Part shown: positions 54,640-64,000 of the stretch, piece by piece
Layout of the letters: each line of letters starts with the position of its first letter
Position numbering within the stretch: position 1 is the first letter of the stretch
Assembly (NCBI GenBank): GCA_009823395.1
Contig: CM020509.1
Coordinates: forward strand, 21,613,501 to 21,677,500
Reading direction: 5' to 3'
Origin: Thamnaconus septentrionalis
Taxonomy: Eukaryota; Chordata; Actinopteri; Tetraodontiformes; Monacanthidae
Length of the DNA stretch: 64,000 nucleotides
Notes under the pieces: generated by a model
Databases searched by the model: none
Told to the model about the DNA's origin: nothing
Seen by the model: only the letters and a program-made list of their open reading frames with translations
Program-made: the position numbers and the translations under genes

Positions 54640-54760
54640 GCTTACGCACCTGGTGACATTCCCAGGCGGTCTCCCATCCAAGTACTAACCAGGCCTGACC
54701 CTGCTTAGCTTCCCGAGATCAGACGCAGATCGGGCGTTCTTGAGGTGGTATGGCCGTGTT
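54640..54760 (-). rRNA. 5S rRNA copy 10
   Basis: Indels at both ends (CTTACGCACCTGGTGACATT); the core is near consensus. Confidence 0.88.
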
Positions 54761-54975
54761 TAGAGACTACTTGTTGCAAACAGGCCTTATAAAGCTGCAG
54801 CATGGAGGAAGTGCACCTTGCCATGAAGCTGTACTTGTGGGAGTCATTCATCATTCATTCATTCATTCATTTAGATAGATAGTGAGTTTAAATGCCAAGC
54901 CCTCGCAAAAAAAGAGTTTGTGTTGTGATTTCCTGACAAAGTTGGACGGGAAACAGCACCCCTGCCGGGACAAAA

Positions 54976-55097
54976 GCTACGTGCACCTGGTATTCCCAGG
55001 CGGTCTCCCATCCAAGTACTAATCCAGGCCCGACCCTGCTTAGCTTCCGAGATCAGACGAGATCGGGCGTTCTCAGGGTGGTATGGTTCATGTAAGC
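54976..55097 (-). rRNA. 5S rRNA copy 11
   Basis: Good core match; small indels near the 3' end and at GTACTAATCC. Confidence 0.9.
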
Positions 55098-55313
55098 GAG
55101 AGACACTGTTGCAAACAGGCCTTATAAAGTTGCAGCATGGAGGAAGTGCACCTTGCCATGAAGCTGTACTTGTGGGTTCATTCATTCATTCATTCATTCA
55201 TTTAGATATGGTAGTGAGTTTAAGTGAAGCCCCTGCAAAAAGAGTTTGTGTTGTGATTTCCTGACTGACAAAGTTGGACGGGGAAACCAGCACCCCTACT
55301 TTGGGACAAAAAA

Positions 55314-55442
55314 GCTTACGGACACCTGGTTGTTTCAAGGCGGTCTCCCATCGAAAGTACCCACCAGGCCCGACCCTGCCCAGCTTCGAGATCCAGCGGA
55401 CGAGATCGGTGGTTCTCCGGTGTGGTACATGGCCGTGCTTGC
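55314..55442 (-). rRNA. 5S rRNA copy 12, strongly altered
   Basis: 129 bp with many indels across the internal promoter (ATCCAGCGGACGAGATCGGT). Unlikely to be functional as written. Confidence 0.8.
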
Positions 55443-55665
55443 GAAGGCAGCTGTTGTTGCAAACAGGACATATAAAGCTGCAGCATGGAGGAGAAGTGCA
55501 CCTTGCCCATGAAGCTGTACTTGTGTGTGACCATTCATTCATTCATTCATTCATTCATTTAGATAGATAGTGAGTTTAAATGAAGCCCCTGCAAAAAGAG
55601 TTTGTGTTGGCGATTTTCCTGACAAAGTTGGGCGAGGAAACAGCACCCCCTACCCGGGACAAAAA

Positions 55666-55786
55666 GCTTACAGCTTCCTGGTATTTCCCAGGCGGTCTCC
55701 CATCAAGTACTAACCAGGGCCGACCCTGCTTGGCTTGGGGATCGGGCGAGATCGGGCGTTCTCCAGAATAGGCACTGGCCGTGCTT
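55666..55786 (-). rRNA. 5S rRNA copy 13, strongly altered
   Basis: TGGCTTGGGGATCGGGCGAG replaces the usual central sequence, and further changes lie toward the 5' end. Confidence 0.8.
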
Positions 55787-56003
55787 GAGAGGTGCTGTTG
55801 CAGAAACAGGCCTTATAAAGCTGCAGCATGGAGGAAGTGCACCTTGCCATGAGAGAAGCTGTACTAATGGGTTCATTCATTCATTCATTCATTCATTTAG
55901 ATATATAGTGAGTTTAAATGAAGCCCCCTGCAAAAGAGTTTGTGTTGTGATTTCCTGTTGACAAAGTTGGACGGGAAACAACGCACCCCTGCCAGGACAA
56001 AAA

Positions 56004-56119
56004 CACAGCACCACAGGCCATTCTGACGGTCTCCCATCAAGTACTAAACAGGCCCGACCCTGCTTGGCTTCAAGGGTCGGACGAGGTCAGGCGTTCTCAA
56101 GGGTGGTATGGCCGTCAGC
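56004..56119 (-). rRNA. 5S rRNA copy 14, strongly altered
   Basis: The 3' third is degraded (ACAGCACCACAGGCCATTCT) and the centre reads CAAGGGTCGGACGAGGTCAG. Confidence 0.8.
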
Positions 56120-56327
56120 CGAGATACACTGTTGCAAACAGGCCTTATAAACTTTGCAGCATGGAGGAAGTGCACCTTGCCATGAAGCTGTACTTGTAGA
56201 TTCATTCATTCATTCATTCATTTAGATATATATTGAGTTTAAATGAAGCCCACACCACAAAAGAGTTTGTGTTGTGATTTCCTATTAAAGTTGAATGAGG
56301 AAACAGCAGCACCTGCCAGGAGAAAAA

Positions 56328-56449
56328 GCTTGCGGCACCTGGTATTTCCCAAGGAGGTCTCCCATCCAAGTACTAAACAGGCCCGACACACTGCTTAACT
56401 TCCGAGATCAGGCAGAGATCAGGCGTTCTCAGGAATGGTATGGCCGTGT
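56328..56449 (-). rRNA. 5S rRNA copy 15, altered
   Basis: Indels at CCCAAGGAGGTC and GCCCGACACACTGC; otherwise alignable end to end. Confidence 0.83.
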
Positions 56450-56660
56450 GAGATACACCCCCGCAAACAGGCCTTATAAAGCTACCAGCATGGAGGAGGT
56501 GCACCTTGCCATGAAGCTGTACTTGTGGGTTCATTCATTCATTCATTCATTCGTGAGATAGATAGTAGAGTTTAAATGAAGCCCCTGCAAAAAAGAGTTT
56601 GTGTTGTGATTTCACAACAAAGTTGGGCAGAGAGCAGCACCCCTGCCAAGGAGAAAACAC

Positions 56661-56779
56661 GCTTCGGCACTGGTATTCCCAAGCGGTCTCCCATCCAAGT
56701 ACTGCCCCAGGCCTGACCCTGCTTTGCTTCCGAGATCAGGCGAGATCGAGGCGTTCTCTCAGGGTGGTATGGCCCGGCG
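56661..56779 (-). rRNA. 5S rRNA copy 16, altered
   Basis: GTACTGCCCCAGGCCTGACC and CGAGATCGAGGCG differ from consensus; the 5' end is degraded. Confidence 0.83.
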
Positions 56780-56992
56780 GGGAACACTGTTGCAAACAGG
56801 CCTTATAGAAAAGCTGCAGCATGGAGGAAGTGCACCTTGCCATGAAGCTGTGCCAATGGTTCATTAATTTCATTCATTCATTTCATTTAGATATGTAGTG
56901 AGTTTAAATGAAGCCCCTGCAAAAAAGAGTTTGTGTTGTGATTTCCTGACAAAAGTTGGACGAGAGGCTAGCACCCCCTGCCGGGACAAAAA

Positions 56993-57111
56993 GCTTACGC
57001 GTACCGCAAGGCATTCCCCAGGCGGTCTCCCATCCAAGTACTAGCCAGGCCCGACCCTGCCCAGCTTCCGAGATCAGGCCGAGATTGGGCGTTCTCAAGG
57101 TGTGGCGTTGC
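56993..57111 (-). rRNA. 5S rRNA copy 17, altered
   Basis: The 3' end reads GCGTACCGCAAGGCATTCCC; the core is good, the 5' end altered. Confidence 0.83.
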
Positions 57112-57321
57112 GAGAGTAGTGAGCTGACACTGTTGCAAACAGGCCTTATAAAGCTGCAGCATGGAGGAAGTGCACCTTGCCATGAAGCTGTGCCGTGGAT
57201 TCATTCATTCATTCATTCATTTTCGATAGATTGTGAGTTTAAATGACCCCTGCAAAAAGTTTGTGTTGTGATTTCCTGACAAAGTTGGAATGGAAACAGC
57301 ACCACCTGCACGGGACAAAAA

Positions 57322-57442
57322 GCTTCGGCACCTGGTATTCCCCAGCGGTCTCCCATCCAAGTACTAACCAGGCCCGACCCTGCTTAGCTTCGAGATCAGA
57401 CGAGATCCCGAGGCGTTCTCAGGAGTGAGCGCATGGCGTGGC
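57322..57442 (-). rRNA. 5S rRNA copy 18
   Basis: Good core; insertion in GAGATCCCGAGGCG and a rearranged 5' end. Confidence 0.87.
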
Positions 57443-57666
57443 GAGAACACTGTTGCAAACAGGCCTTATAAAGTTGCAGCATGGAGGAAGTGCACCTTGC
57501 CAGCAGAAGCTGTGCTTGTGGATTCATTCATTCATTCATTCATTCATTCATTCATTTTAGATATATAGTTATTTTAAATAGAAGCCCCTGCAAAAAAGAG
57601 TTTGTGTTGTGATTTCTACTGACAAAGTTGAGCCCAGGGGGAAACAGCACCCCCTGCGGGACAAAA

Positions 57667-57784
57667 ACTTACGGCACCTGGTATTCCCAGGCGGTCTCCC
57701 ATCCAAGTACCAACCAGGCCCAAGCCCTGCTTAGCTTCGAGATCAGGCGAGATCGGGCGTTCTCAGGAGTGGTATGGCCGTGGC
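57667..57784 (-). rRNA. 5S rRNA copy 19
   Basis: Consensus length; CCAAGCCC in place of CCGACCC, otherwise close. Confidence 0.9.
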
Positions 57785-58005
57785 GAGGCACTGTTGCAAA
57801 CAGGCCTTATAAAACTGCAGCATGGAGGAAGTGCACACCTGCCTTGCCATGAAGCTGTGCGTGGGGTTCATTCATTCATTCATTCATTCATTCGTTACAT
57901 TCAATTAGATATATAGTTATTTTAAGTAAGCCCCTGCAAAAGAGTTTGTGTTGTGATTTTCTGACAAAGTTGGACCGGAAACAGCACCCCTGCCAGGGAC
58001 AAAAA

Positions 58006-58132
58006 GCTTACACGACACCTGGTATTCCCAGGCGGGTCTCCCCATCCAAGTACTAACCAGGCCGACCCTGCTTGGCTTCCGAGATCAGACCCGGATCCGG
58101 GGTCTCTCAGACGTGTAGCCCATGGCGTGGCC
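58006..58132 (-). rRNA. 5S rRNA copy 20, altered
   Basis: 127 bp; GACCCGGATCCGGGGTCTCT and an inserted 5' segment disrupt the gene. Confidence 0.82.
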
Positions 58133-58341
58133 GAGAAGAGACTGTTGCAAACAGGCCTTATAAAACTGCAACATGGAGGAAGTGCACCTTTGCCATGAAG
58201 CTGTACCCAGCAGGTTCATTCATTCATTCATTCATTCATTTAGATATATAGTGAGTTTAAATGAAGCCTGCAAAAAGAGTTTGTGTTGTGATTTCCTGAC
58301 AAAGTTGGACGGGAAACAGCACCCCCTGCGGGACAAAAAAA

Positions 58342-58466
58342 GCTTACAGCACCTGCATTGTTCCCAGGCGGGTCTCCCATCCAAGTACTAACCAGGCCCG
58401 ACCCTGCTTAGCTTCCCGAGATCAGACCCGAGATCGGGCGTTCTCAGGGTGTAGTATGGCCGTGGC
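58342..58466 (-). rRNA. 5S rRNA copy 21
   Basis: Single-base insertions at several homopolymers (CCCGAG, GACCCGAG) and a changed 3' end. Confidence 0.86.
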
Positions 58467-58671
58467 GAGGCACACTGTTGCAAACAGGCACTTATAAAGC
58501 ACTGCAGCATGGAGAAGTGCACCTTGCCATGAAGCTGTACTTGTGGATTCATTCATTCATTCATTCACATTTAGATATACGTGAGTTTAAATGAAGCCCC
58601 TGCAAAAAAAAGTTTGTGTTGTGATTTCCTGACAAAGTTGGACGGAAACAGCACCCCTGCCGGGACAAAAA

Positions 58672-58793
58672 GCTTGCGGCACCTGGTATTCTACAGGCGG
58701 TCTCCCATCCAGAGTACTAACCAGGCCCGACCCTGCTTAGCTTCGAGATCAGACCGAGATTTGGGCGTTCTCAAGTGTGGTATGGACTTAGGC
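58672..58793 (-). rRNA. 5S rRNA copy 22
   Basis: TATTCTACAGG and CCAGAGTACT changes; 5' end reads GGACTTAGGC. Confidence 0.87.
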
Positions 58794-59009
58794 GAGAGAG
58801 CAGCGGTTGCAACCAGGCCTTATAAAGCTGCAGCATGGAGGAGGGTGCACCTTGCCATGAAGCTGTGCCTTGTGGATTCATTCATTCATTCATTCATTCA
58901 TTCATTTTAGATATATAGTGAGTTTAAATGAGCCCCTGCAAAAAGAGTTTGTGTTGTGATTTCCTGACAAAGTTGGACGGGGAAACAGCACCCCCCTGCG
59001 GGACAAAAA

Positions 59010-59129
59010 GCTTGCTTGACACCTGGTATTTCCAGGTGGTCTCCCATCCAAGTACTAACCAGGCCTGACCCTGCTTAGCTTCCGAGATCGGACCCGAGAT
59101 CGGGCGTTCTCAGGTTGGTATGGCGTGGC
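59010..59129 (-). rRNA. 5S rRNA copy 23
   Basis: Changes limited to the 3' end (CTTGCTTGACACC) and one insertion in GACCCGAG. Confidence 0.89.
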
Positions 59130-59343
59130 GAGAACACTGTTGCAAGCAGGCCTTATAAAGCTGCAGCATGGAGGGAGGTGCACCTTGCCATGAAGCTGTA
59201 CTTGTGGATTCATTCATCTATTCATTTCATTCATTCATTCATTTAGATATATAGTGAGTTTAAATGAAGCCCCTGCAAAAAAGAGTTTGTGTTGTGATTT
59301 CCTGACAAAGTTGGACGGAAACAGCACCCCCTGCGGGACAAAA

Positions 59344-59463
59344 GCTTACGGCACCTGGTAGTCCCAGGCGGTCTCCCATCCAAGTACTAACCAGGCCCGA
59401 CCCTGCTTAGCTTCCGAGATCAGACGAGATCGGGGCGTTCTCAGGAGTTGGTATGGCCGTGGC
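59344..59463 (-). rRNA. 5S rRNA copy 24
   Basis: Almost consensus; two single-base insertions and one substitution (GTAGTCCC). Confidence 0.94.
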
Positions 59464-59673
59464 GAGAGACACTGTTGCAAACAGGCCTTATAAAGCTGCA
59501 GCATGGAGGAAGTGCACCTTGCCATGAAGCTGTGCTTGTGGTTCCATTCATTCAGTCATTCATTCATTCATTTAGATATATAGTGAGTTTAAATGAAGCC
59601 CCTGCAAAAGAGTTTGTGTTGTGATTTCCTGACAAAGTTGGACGGGAACAGCACCCCCCTGCAGGGACAAAAA

Positions 59674-59790
59674 GCTTACGGCACCTGGTATTCCCAGGCG
59701 GTCTCCCATCAAGTACTAACCAGGCCCGACCCTGCTTAGCTTCCGAGATCAGACGAGATCGGGGTTCTCAGGAGTGGTATGGCCGTAAGC
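59674..59790 (-). rRNA. 5S rRNA copy 25
   Basis: Almost consensus; one C lost in CCCATCAAG and a shortened GGGGTTC. Confidence 0.94.
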
Positions 59791-59999
59791 GAGAGACACT
59801 GTTGCAAACAGGCCTTATAAAGCTGCAGCATGGAGGAAGTGCACCCTTGCCATGAAGCTGGCACTTAGGGTTGGTTCATTCATTCATTCATTCATTCATT
59901 TAGATATATAGTGAGTTTAAATGAAGCCCCTGCAAAAGAGTTTGTGTTGTGATTTCCTGACAAAGTTGGACGGAACAGCACCCCCTGCCGGGACAAAAA

Positions 60000-60119
60000 G
60001 CACACTGACACCTGGTATTCCCAGGCGGTCTCCCATCCAAGTACTAACCAGGCCCGACCCTGCTTAGCTTCCGAGATCAGACGAGATCGGGCGATTTCTC
60101 AGGGTGGTATGGCTTAGGC
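60000..60119 (-). rRNA. 5S rRNA copy 26
   Basis: Core is consensus; the last bases of the gene (GCACACTGACACC) and its 5' end are altered. Confidence 0.9.
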
Positions 60120-60340
60120 ACTTAGAAAGAACACTGTTGCAAACAGGCCTTATAAAGCTGCAGCATGGAGGAAGTGCACCTTGCCATGAAGCTGTGCCTT
60201 GTGGATTCATTCATTCATTCATTCATTCATCTATTTAGATATATAGTGAGTTTAAATGAAGCCCCTGCAAAAAGAGTTTGTGTTGTGATTTCCTGACAAA
60301 AGTTGGACGGGGAACAGCACTGCCCCTGCCGGGACAAAAA

Positions 60341-60463
60341 GCTTACGGCACCTGGTATTCCCCAGGCGGTCTCCCATCCAAGTACTAATTCAGGCCCGAC
60401 CCTGCTTAGCTTCCGAGATCAGGCGCCCAGATCGGGCGTTCTCAGGGTGGTATGGACTTAGGC
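60341..60463 (-). rRNA. 5S rRNA copy 27
   Basis: Insertions at CCCCAGG, GTACTAATTC and AGGCGCCCAG; 5' end GGACTTAGGC as in copy 22. Confidence 0.9.
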
Positions 60464-60666
60464 GAGAGGCAATTGTTGCAAAACAGGCATATAAAGCTGC
60501 AGCATGGAGGAAGTGCACCTTGCCATGAAGCTGCTGTATTTGTGGATTCATTCATTCATTCATTCATTTAGATATATAGTGAGTTTAAATGAAGCCCTGC
60601 AAGAGTTTGTGTTGTGATTTCTGACAAAGTTGGACGGGGAAACAGCACCCCCTGCCGGGACAAAAA

Positions 60667-60785
60667 GCTTACGGCACCTGGTATTCCCAGGCGGTCTCCC
60701 ATCCAAGTACTAACCAGGCCTGACCCTGCTTAGCTTCGAGAGATCAGACGGATCGGGCTCTTTCTCAGGGTGGTATGGCCGTGGC
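60667..60785 (-). rRNA. 5S rRNA copy 28
   Basis: Near consensus; changes at CTTCGAGAGATC and GGCTCTTTCTC. Confidence 0.92.
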
Positions 60786-60999
60786 GAGAAGACACTGTTG
60801 CAAACAGGCCTTATAAAGCTGCAGCATGGAGGAAGTGCACCTTGCCATGAAGCTGTACTTTGTGGATTCATTCATTCATTCATTCATTCATTCATTTAGA
60901 TATATAGTGAGTTTAAATGAAGCCCCTGCAAAAGAGTTTGTGTTGTGATTTCCTGACAAAGTTGGAATGAGGAAACAGCACCCCCCTGCGGGACAAAAA

Positions 61000-61117
61000 G
61001 CTTACGGCACCTGGTATTCCCAGGCGGTCTCCCATCCAAGTACTAACCAGGCCCGACCCTGCTTAGCTTCCGAGATCAGACGAGATCGGGCGTTCTCAGG
61101 GTGGTATGGCCGTGATT
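61000..61117 (-). rRNA. 5S rRNA copy 29
   Basis: Identical to the consensus except the last few bases at the gene 5' end (GTGATT for GTAAGC). Confidence 0.95.
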
Positions 61118-61335
61118 GAGAGAACACTGTTGCAAACAGGCCTTATAAAGTTGCAGCATGGAGGAAGTGCACCTTTGCCATGAAGCTGTACTTGTGATTC
61201 ATTCATTCATTCATTCATTCATTCATTCATTTAGATATATAGTGAGTTTAAATGAAGCCCCCTGCAAAAAGAGTTTGTGTTGTGATTTCCTGACAAAGTT
61301 GGACGTGGAAACAGCACCCCCTGCCGGGACAAAAA

Positions 61336-61453
61336 GCTTACGGCACCTGGTATTCCCAGGCGGTCTCCCATCCAAGTACTAACCAGGCCTGACCCTGCTT
61401 AGCTTCCGAGATCAGACGAGATCGGGCGTTCTCAGGGTGGTATGGCCGTAAGC
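61336..61453 (-). rRNA. 5S rRNA copy 30
   Basis: 118 bp with one substitution against copy 36 (GGCCTGACC). Confidence 0.97.
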
Positions 61454-61661
61454 GAGAGACACTGTTGCAAACAGGCCTTATAAAGCTGCAGCATGGAGGA
61501 AGTGCACCTTGCCATGAAGCTGTACTTGTGGGTTCATTCATTCATTCATTCATTCATTTAGATATATAGTGAGTTTAAATGAAGCCCCTGCAAAAAAGAG
61601 TTTGTGTTGTGATTTCCTGACAAAGTTGGACGGGGAAACAGCACCCCCTGCCGGGACAAAA

Positions 61662-61779
61662 GCTTACAGCACCTGGTATTCCCAGGCGGTCTCCCATCCA
61701 AGTACTAACCAGGCCCGACCCTGCTTAGCTTCCGAGATCAGACGAGATCGGGCGTTCTCAGGGTGGTATGGCCGTAAGC
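61662..61779 (-). rRNA. 5S rRNA copy 31
   Basis: 118 bp; one substitution near the 3' end (TTACAGC). Confidence 0.97.
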
Positions 61780-61992
61780 GAGAGACACTGTTGCAAACAG
61801 GCCTTATAAAGCTGCAGCATGGAGGAAGTGCACCTTGCCATGAAGCTGTACTTGTGGGTTCATTCATTCATTCATTCATTCATTCATTTAGATATATAGT
61901 GAGTTTAAATGAAGCCCCTGCAAAAAAGAGTTTGTGTTGTGATTTCCTGACAAAGTTGGACGGGGAAACAGCACCCCCTGCCGGGACAAAAA

Positions 61993-62110
61993 GCTTACGG
62001 CACCTGGTATTCCCAGGCGGTCTCCCATCCAAGTACTAACCAGGCCCGACCCTGCTTAGCTTCCGAGATCAGACGAGATCGGGCGTTCTCAGGGTGGTAT
62101 GGCCGTGCTT
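61993..62110 (-). rRNA. 5S rRNA copy 32
   Basis: 118 bp; consensus except the gene 5' end (GTGCTT). Confidence 0.96.
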
Positions 62111-62325
62111 GAGGAGACACTGTTGCAAACAGGCCTTATAAAGCTGCAGTATGGAGGAAGTGCACCTTGCCATGAAGCTGTACTTGTGGGTTCATTCATT
62201 CATTCAATCATTCATTCATTTAGATATATAGTGATTTTAAATGAAGCCCCTGCAAAAAAAGAGTTTGTGTTGTGATTTCCTGACAAAGTTGGACGGGGAA
62301 ACAGCACCCCCTGCCGGGACAAAAA

Positions 62326-62443
62326 ACTTACGGCACCTGGTATTCCCAGGCGGTCTCCCATCCAAGTACTAACCAGGCCCGACCCGGCTTAGCTTCCGAG
62401 ATCAGACGAGATCGGGCGTTCTCAGGGTGGTATGGCCGTAAGC
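62326..62443 (-). rRNA. 5S rRNA copy 33
   Basis: 118 bp; two substitutions (AACTTACGG at the 3' end, GACCCGGCTT). Confidence 0.96.
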
Positions 62444-62658
62444 GAGAGACACTGTTGCAAACAGGCCTTATAAAGCTGCAGCATGGAGGAAGTGCACCTT
62501 GCCATGAAGCTGTACTTGTGGGTTCATTCATTCATTCATTCATTCATTCATTCATTTAGATATATAGTGAGTTTAAATAAGTCTCCCTGCAAAAAGAGTT
62601 TGTGTTGTGATTTCCTGACAAAGTTGATCGGGGAAAAAGCACCCTGCCGGACAAAAAA

Positions 62659-62752
62659 GCTTACGGCACCTGGTATTCCCAGTCTCCCCAGGTATAACCA
62701 GGCCCGACCCGGCTTAGCTTCTCCCATCCGAGTACTAACCAGGCCCAGGCCT
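62659..62752 (-). pseudogene. 5S rRNA fragment in a scrambled unit
   Basis: The 3' portion is followed by misplaced pieces: TCCCATCCGAGTACTAACCA appears after CGGCTTAGCTTC, in the wrong order. Spacer pieces follow immediately. Confidence 0.9.
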
Positions 62753-62858
62753 TATAAAACCATGGAGGAAGTGCACCTTGCCATTTACTTGTGGGTTCTC
62801 ATTCAGAGATCAGACGAGAAAGCCCCTCGGTGATTTCGTTCACCTGCGGGACAAAAAA

Positions 62859-62953
62859 GCTTACGGCCACCTCAGGCGGGTGGCCCGACCCTGCTTAGCT
62901 TCCGAGATCAGGCGAGATCAGCAGGCGTTCTCAGGGGTGGTATGGACAAAGGC
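62859..62953 (-). pseudogene. 5S rRNA copy with internal deletion
   Basis: About 95 bp: both gene ends are present, but roughly 25 bp between the 3' arm and the CGACCCTGCTTAGC segment are missing and the 5' end is altered. It belongs to the same rearranged unit. Confidence 0.9.
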
Positions 62954-63153
62954 AGGCCTGCAAACAGGCCTTATAAAGCTGCAGCATGGAGGAAGTGCAC
63001 CTTGCCATGAAGCTGTACTTGTGTATTCATTCATTCATTCATTCATTCATTCATTTAGATATATAGTGAGTTTAAATGAAGCCCCTGCAAAAAGAGTTTG
63101 TGTTGTGATTTCCTGACAAAGTTGGACGGGGAAACAGCACCCCCTGCCGGGAC

Positions 63154-63158
63154 AAAAA
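63154..63158 (-). terminator. RNA polymerase III terminator of 5S copy 36
   Basis: Five T on the minus strand directly after the 5S 3' end. The same T4-T5 run follows most copies. Confidence 0.9.
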
Positions 63159-63276
63159 GCTTACGGCACCTGGTATTCCCAGGCGGTCTCCCATCCAAGT
63201 ACTAACCAGGCCCGACCCTGCTTAGCTTCCGAGATCAGACGAGATCGGGCGTTCTCAGGGTGGTATGGCCGTAAGC
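63159..63276 (-). rRNA. 5S rRNA copy 36, reference-quality unit
   Basis: 118 bp, the sequence I used as consensus. Internal boxes A, IE and C are intact. A T5 terminator (63154-63158) and a TATA-like element at -29 to -25 flank it. Confidence 0.98.
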
Positions 63277-63300
63277 GAGAGACACTGTTGCAAACAGGCC

Positions 63301-63305
63301 TTATA
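63301..63305 (-). promoter_or_regulatory. TATA-like element of 5S copy 36 (-29 to -25)
   Basis: TATAA on the minus strand, 24 bases before the first gene base, with C at -1. Conserved in nearly all units, including most noisy ones. Confidence 0.75.
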
Positions 63306-63497
63306 AAGCTGCAGCATGGAGGAAGTGCACCTTGCCATGAAGCTGTACTTGTGGGTTCATTCATTCATTCATTCATTCATTCATTCATTCATTTAGATAT
63401 ATAGTCATTTTAAATGAAGCCCCTGCAAAAAAGAGTTTGTGTTGTGATTTCCTGACAAAGTTGGACGGGGAAACAGCACCCCCTGCCGGGACAAAAA

Positions 63498-63615
63498 GCT
63501 TACGGCACCTGGTATTCCCAGGCGGTCTCCCATCCAAGTACTAACCAGGCCCGACCCTGCTTAGCTTCCGATATCAGACGAGATCGGGCGTTCTCAGGGT
63601 GGTATGGCCGTAAGC
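63498..63615 (-). rRNA. 5S rRNA copy 37
   Basis: 118 bp; one substitution (GATATC for GAGATC). Confidence 0.97.
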
Positions 63616-63816
63616 GAGAGACACTGTTGCAAACAGGCCTTATAAAGCTGCAGCATGGAGGAAGTGCACCTTGCCATGAAGCTGTACTTGTGGGTTCATT
63701 CATTCATTCATTTAGATATATAGTGAGTTTAAATGAAGCCCCTGCAAAAAAGAGTTTGTGTTGTGATTTCCTGACAAAGTTGGACGGGGAAACAGCACCC
63801 CCTGCCGGGACAAAAA

Positions 63817-63934
63817 GCTTACGGCACCTGGTATTCCCAGGCGGTCTCCCATCCAAGTACTAACCAGGCCCGACCCTGCTTAGCTTCCGAGATCAGACGA
63901 GATCGGGCGTTCTCAGGGTGGTATGGTCAGAAGT
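63817..63934 (-). rRNA. 5S rRNA copy 38
   Basis: 118 bp; consensus except the last bases at the gene 5' end (GGTCAGAAGT). The array continues past the window. Confidence 0.95.
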
Positions 63935-64000
63935 TTAGAGACGCTGTTGCAAACAGGCCTTATAAAGCTGCAGCATGGAGGAAGTGCACCTTGCCATGAA

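Larger units (their letters stand above)
51655..64000 (-). repeat. 5S rDNA tandem array, about 330-bp units, continuing beyond the window
   Basis: Thirty-eight gene or gene-fragment positions follow at 290-350-bp intervals, all on the minus strand. Each unit has a 118-bp 5S gene and a spacer of about 210 bp. The spacer contains, on the plus strand, a GAAACAGCACCCCCTGCCGG-type stretch and a (TTCA)n microsatellite of 3-9 units. It also has TTTAGATATATAGTGAGTTT and the upstream TATA region. Plus and minus frames of about 60-115 codons here (for example those rich in HSFIHSFIHS) are read-throughs of the repeat and not proteins. No snRNA or tRNA gene lies in the spacer. Confidence 0.97.

Noticed and set aside
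51841..63863. Many 60-156-codon frames in the 5S array, including repeated HSFIHSF-type peptides on plus and conserved 67-codon frames on minus
   Set aside because: They are translations of 5S genes, the (TTCA)n tract and spacer, repeated with the array. There is no start context or protein-like evolution.
51655..64000. Regularly spaced repeats that could be mistaken for a CRISPR-like or other direct-repeat array
   Set aside because: The repeated unit is a 5S rRNA gene plus spacer with pol III signals, in a vertebrate genome.

Overview
The window is vertebrate nuclear DNA, and almost certainly comes from a ray-finned (teleost) fish. The signs are an intron-rich NLR gene of the expanded fish NLRC3-like type, a dense mix of fish transposons (Ty3/gypsy including Gmr1-like, BEL/Pao, L2/CR1-type LINE, hAT, Kolobok-like), vertebrate splice signals, microsatellites and a vertebrate 5S rRNA tandem array. 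I cannot name the species. Two runs of exactly 100 N (22906-23005 and 51555-51654) are scaffold gaps of unknown true size. LAYOUT. Positions 1-11048 are stacked LTR retrotransposons: a minus-strand Gmr1-like element whose open gag-protease-integrase frame leaves the window at base 1; a 5'-truncated plus-strand RT/RNase H fragment with its own LTR; and a minus-strand Ty3/gypsy element (gag, protease, broken pol, 5' LTR) into whose pol that LTR abuts. Positions 11049-24300 are mainly DNA-transposon remains: a non-autonomous hAT with an 8-bp target duplication, a LINE, a BED-finger hAT transposase relic, and a 2.9-kb TTAA-flanked element with a P2X7-ballast-like cysteine gene on plus and a THAP exon on minus. 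The latter lies directly against a broken conserved coding segment, and another hAT relic follows. Positions 25102-29822 are a second gypsy element with a 4-bp target duplication and an almost intact pol. Positions 31640-42055 hold the only host protein gene I can support fully: an NLRC3-like receptor. Its ten proposed coding exons stay in phase and give about 1,012 residues (acidic N-terminus, FISNA, NACHT, six LRR exons, no B30.2), with an ISRE-like motif at its 5' end and several transposons in its introns. Positions 43000-51300 carry retroelement fragments, a THAP exon and a candidate SAM-like exon. Positions 51655-64000 are a 5S rRNA array of about 330-bp units, all transcribed from the minus strand. 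HOW THINGS RELATE. There is no operon logic here. Most coding sequence is parasitic and broken. The LRR exons and part of their introns are recent copies of one another, so this NLR is evolving by exon duplication. The left two thirds of the 5S array are unusually noisy in gene and spacer alike, which looks more like poor consensus sequence than normal pseudogene decay; the right end is nearly uniform.
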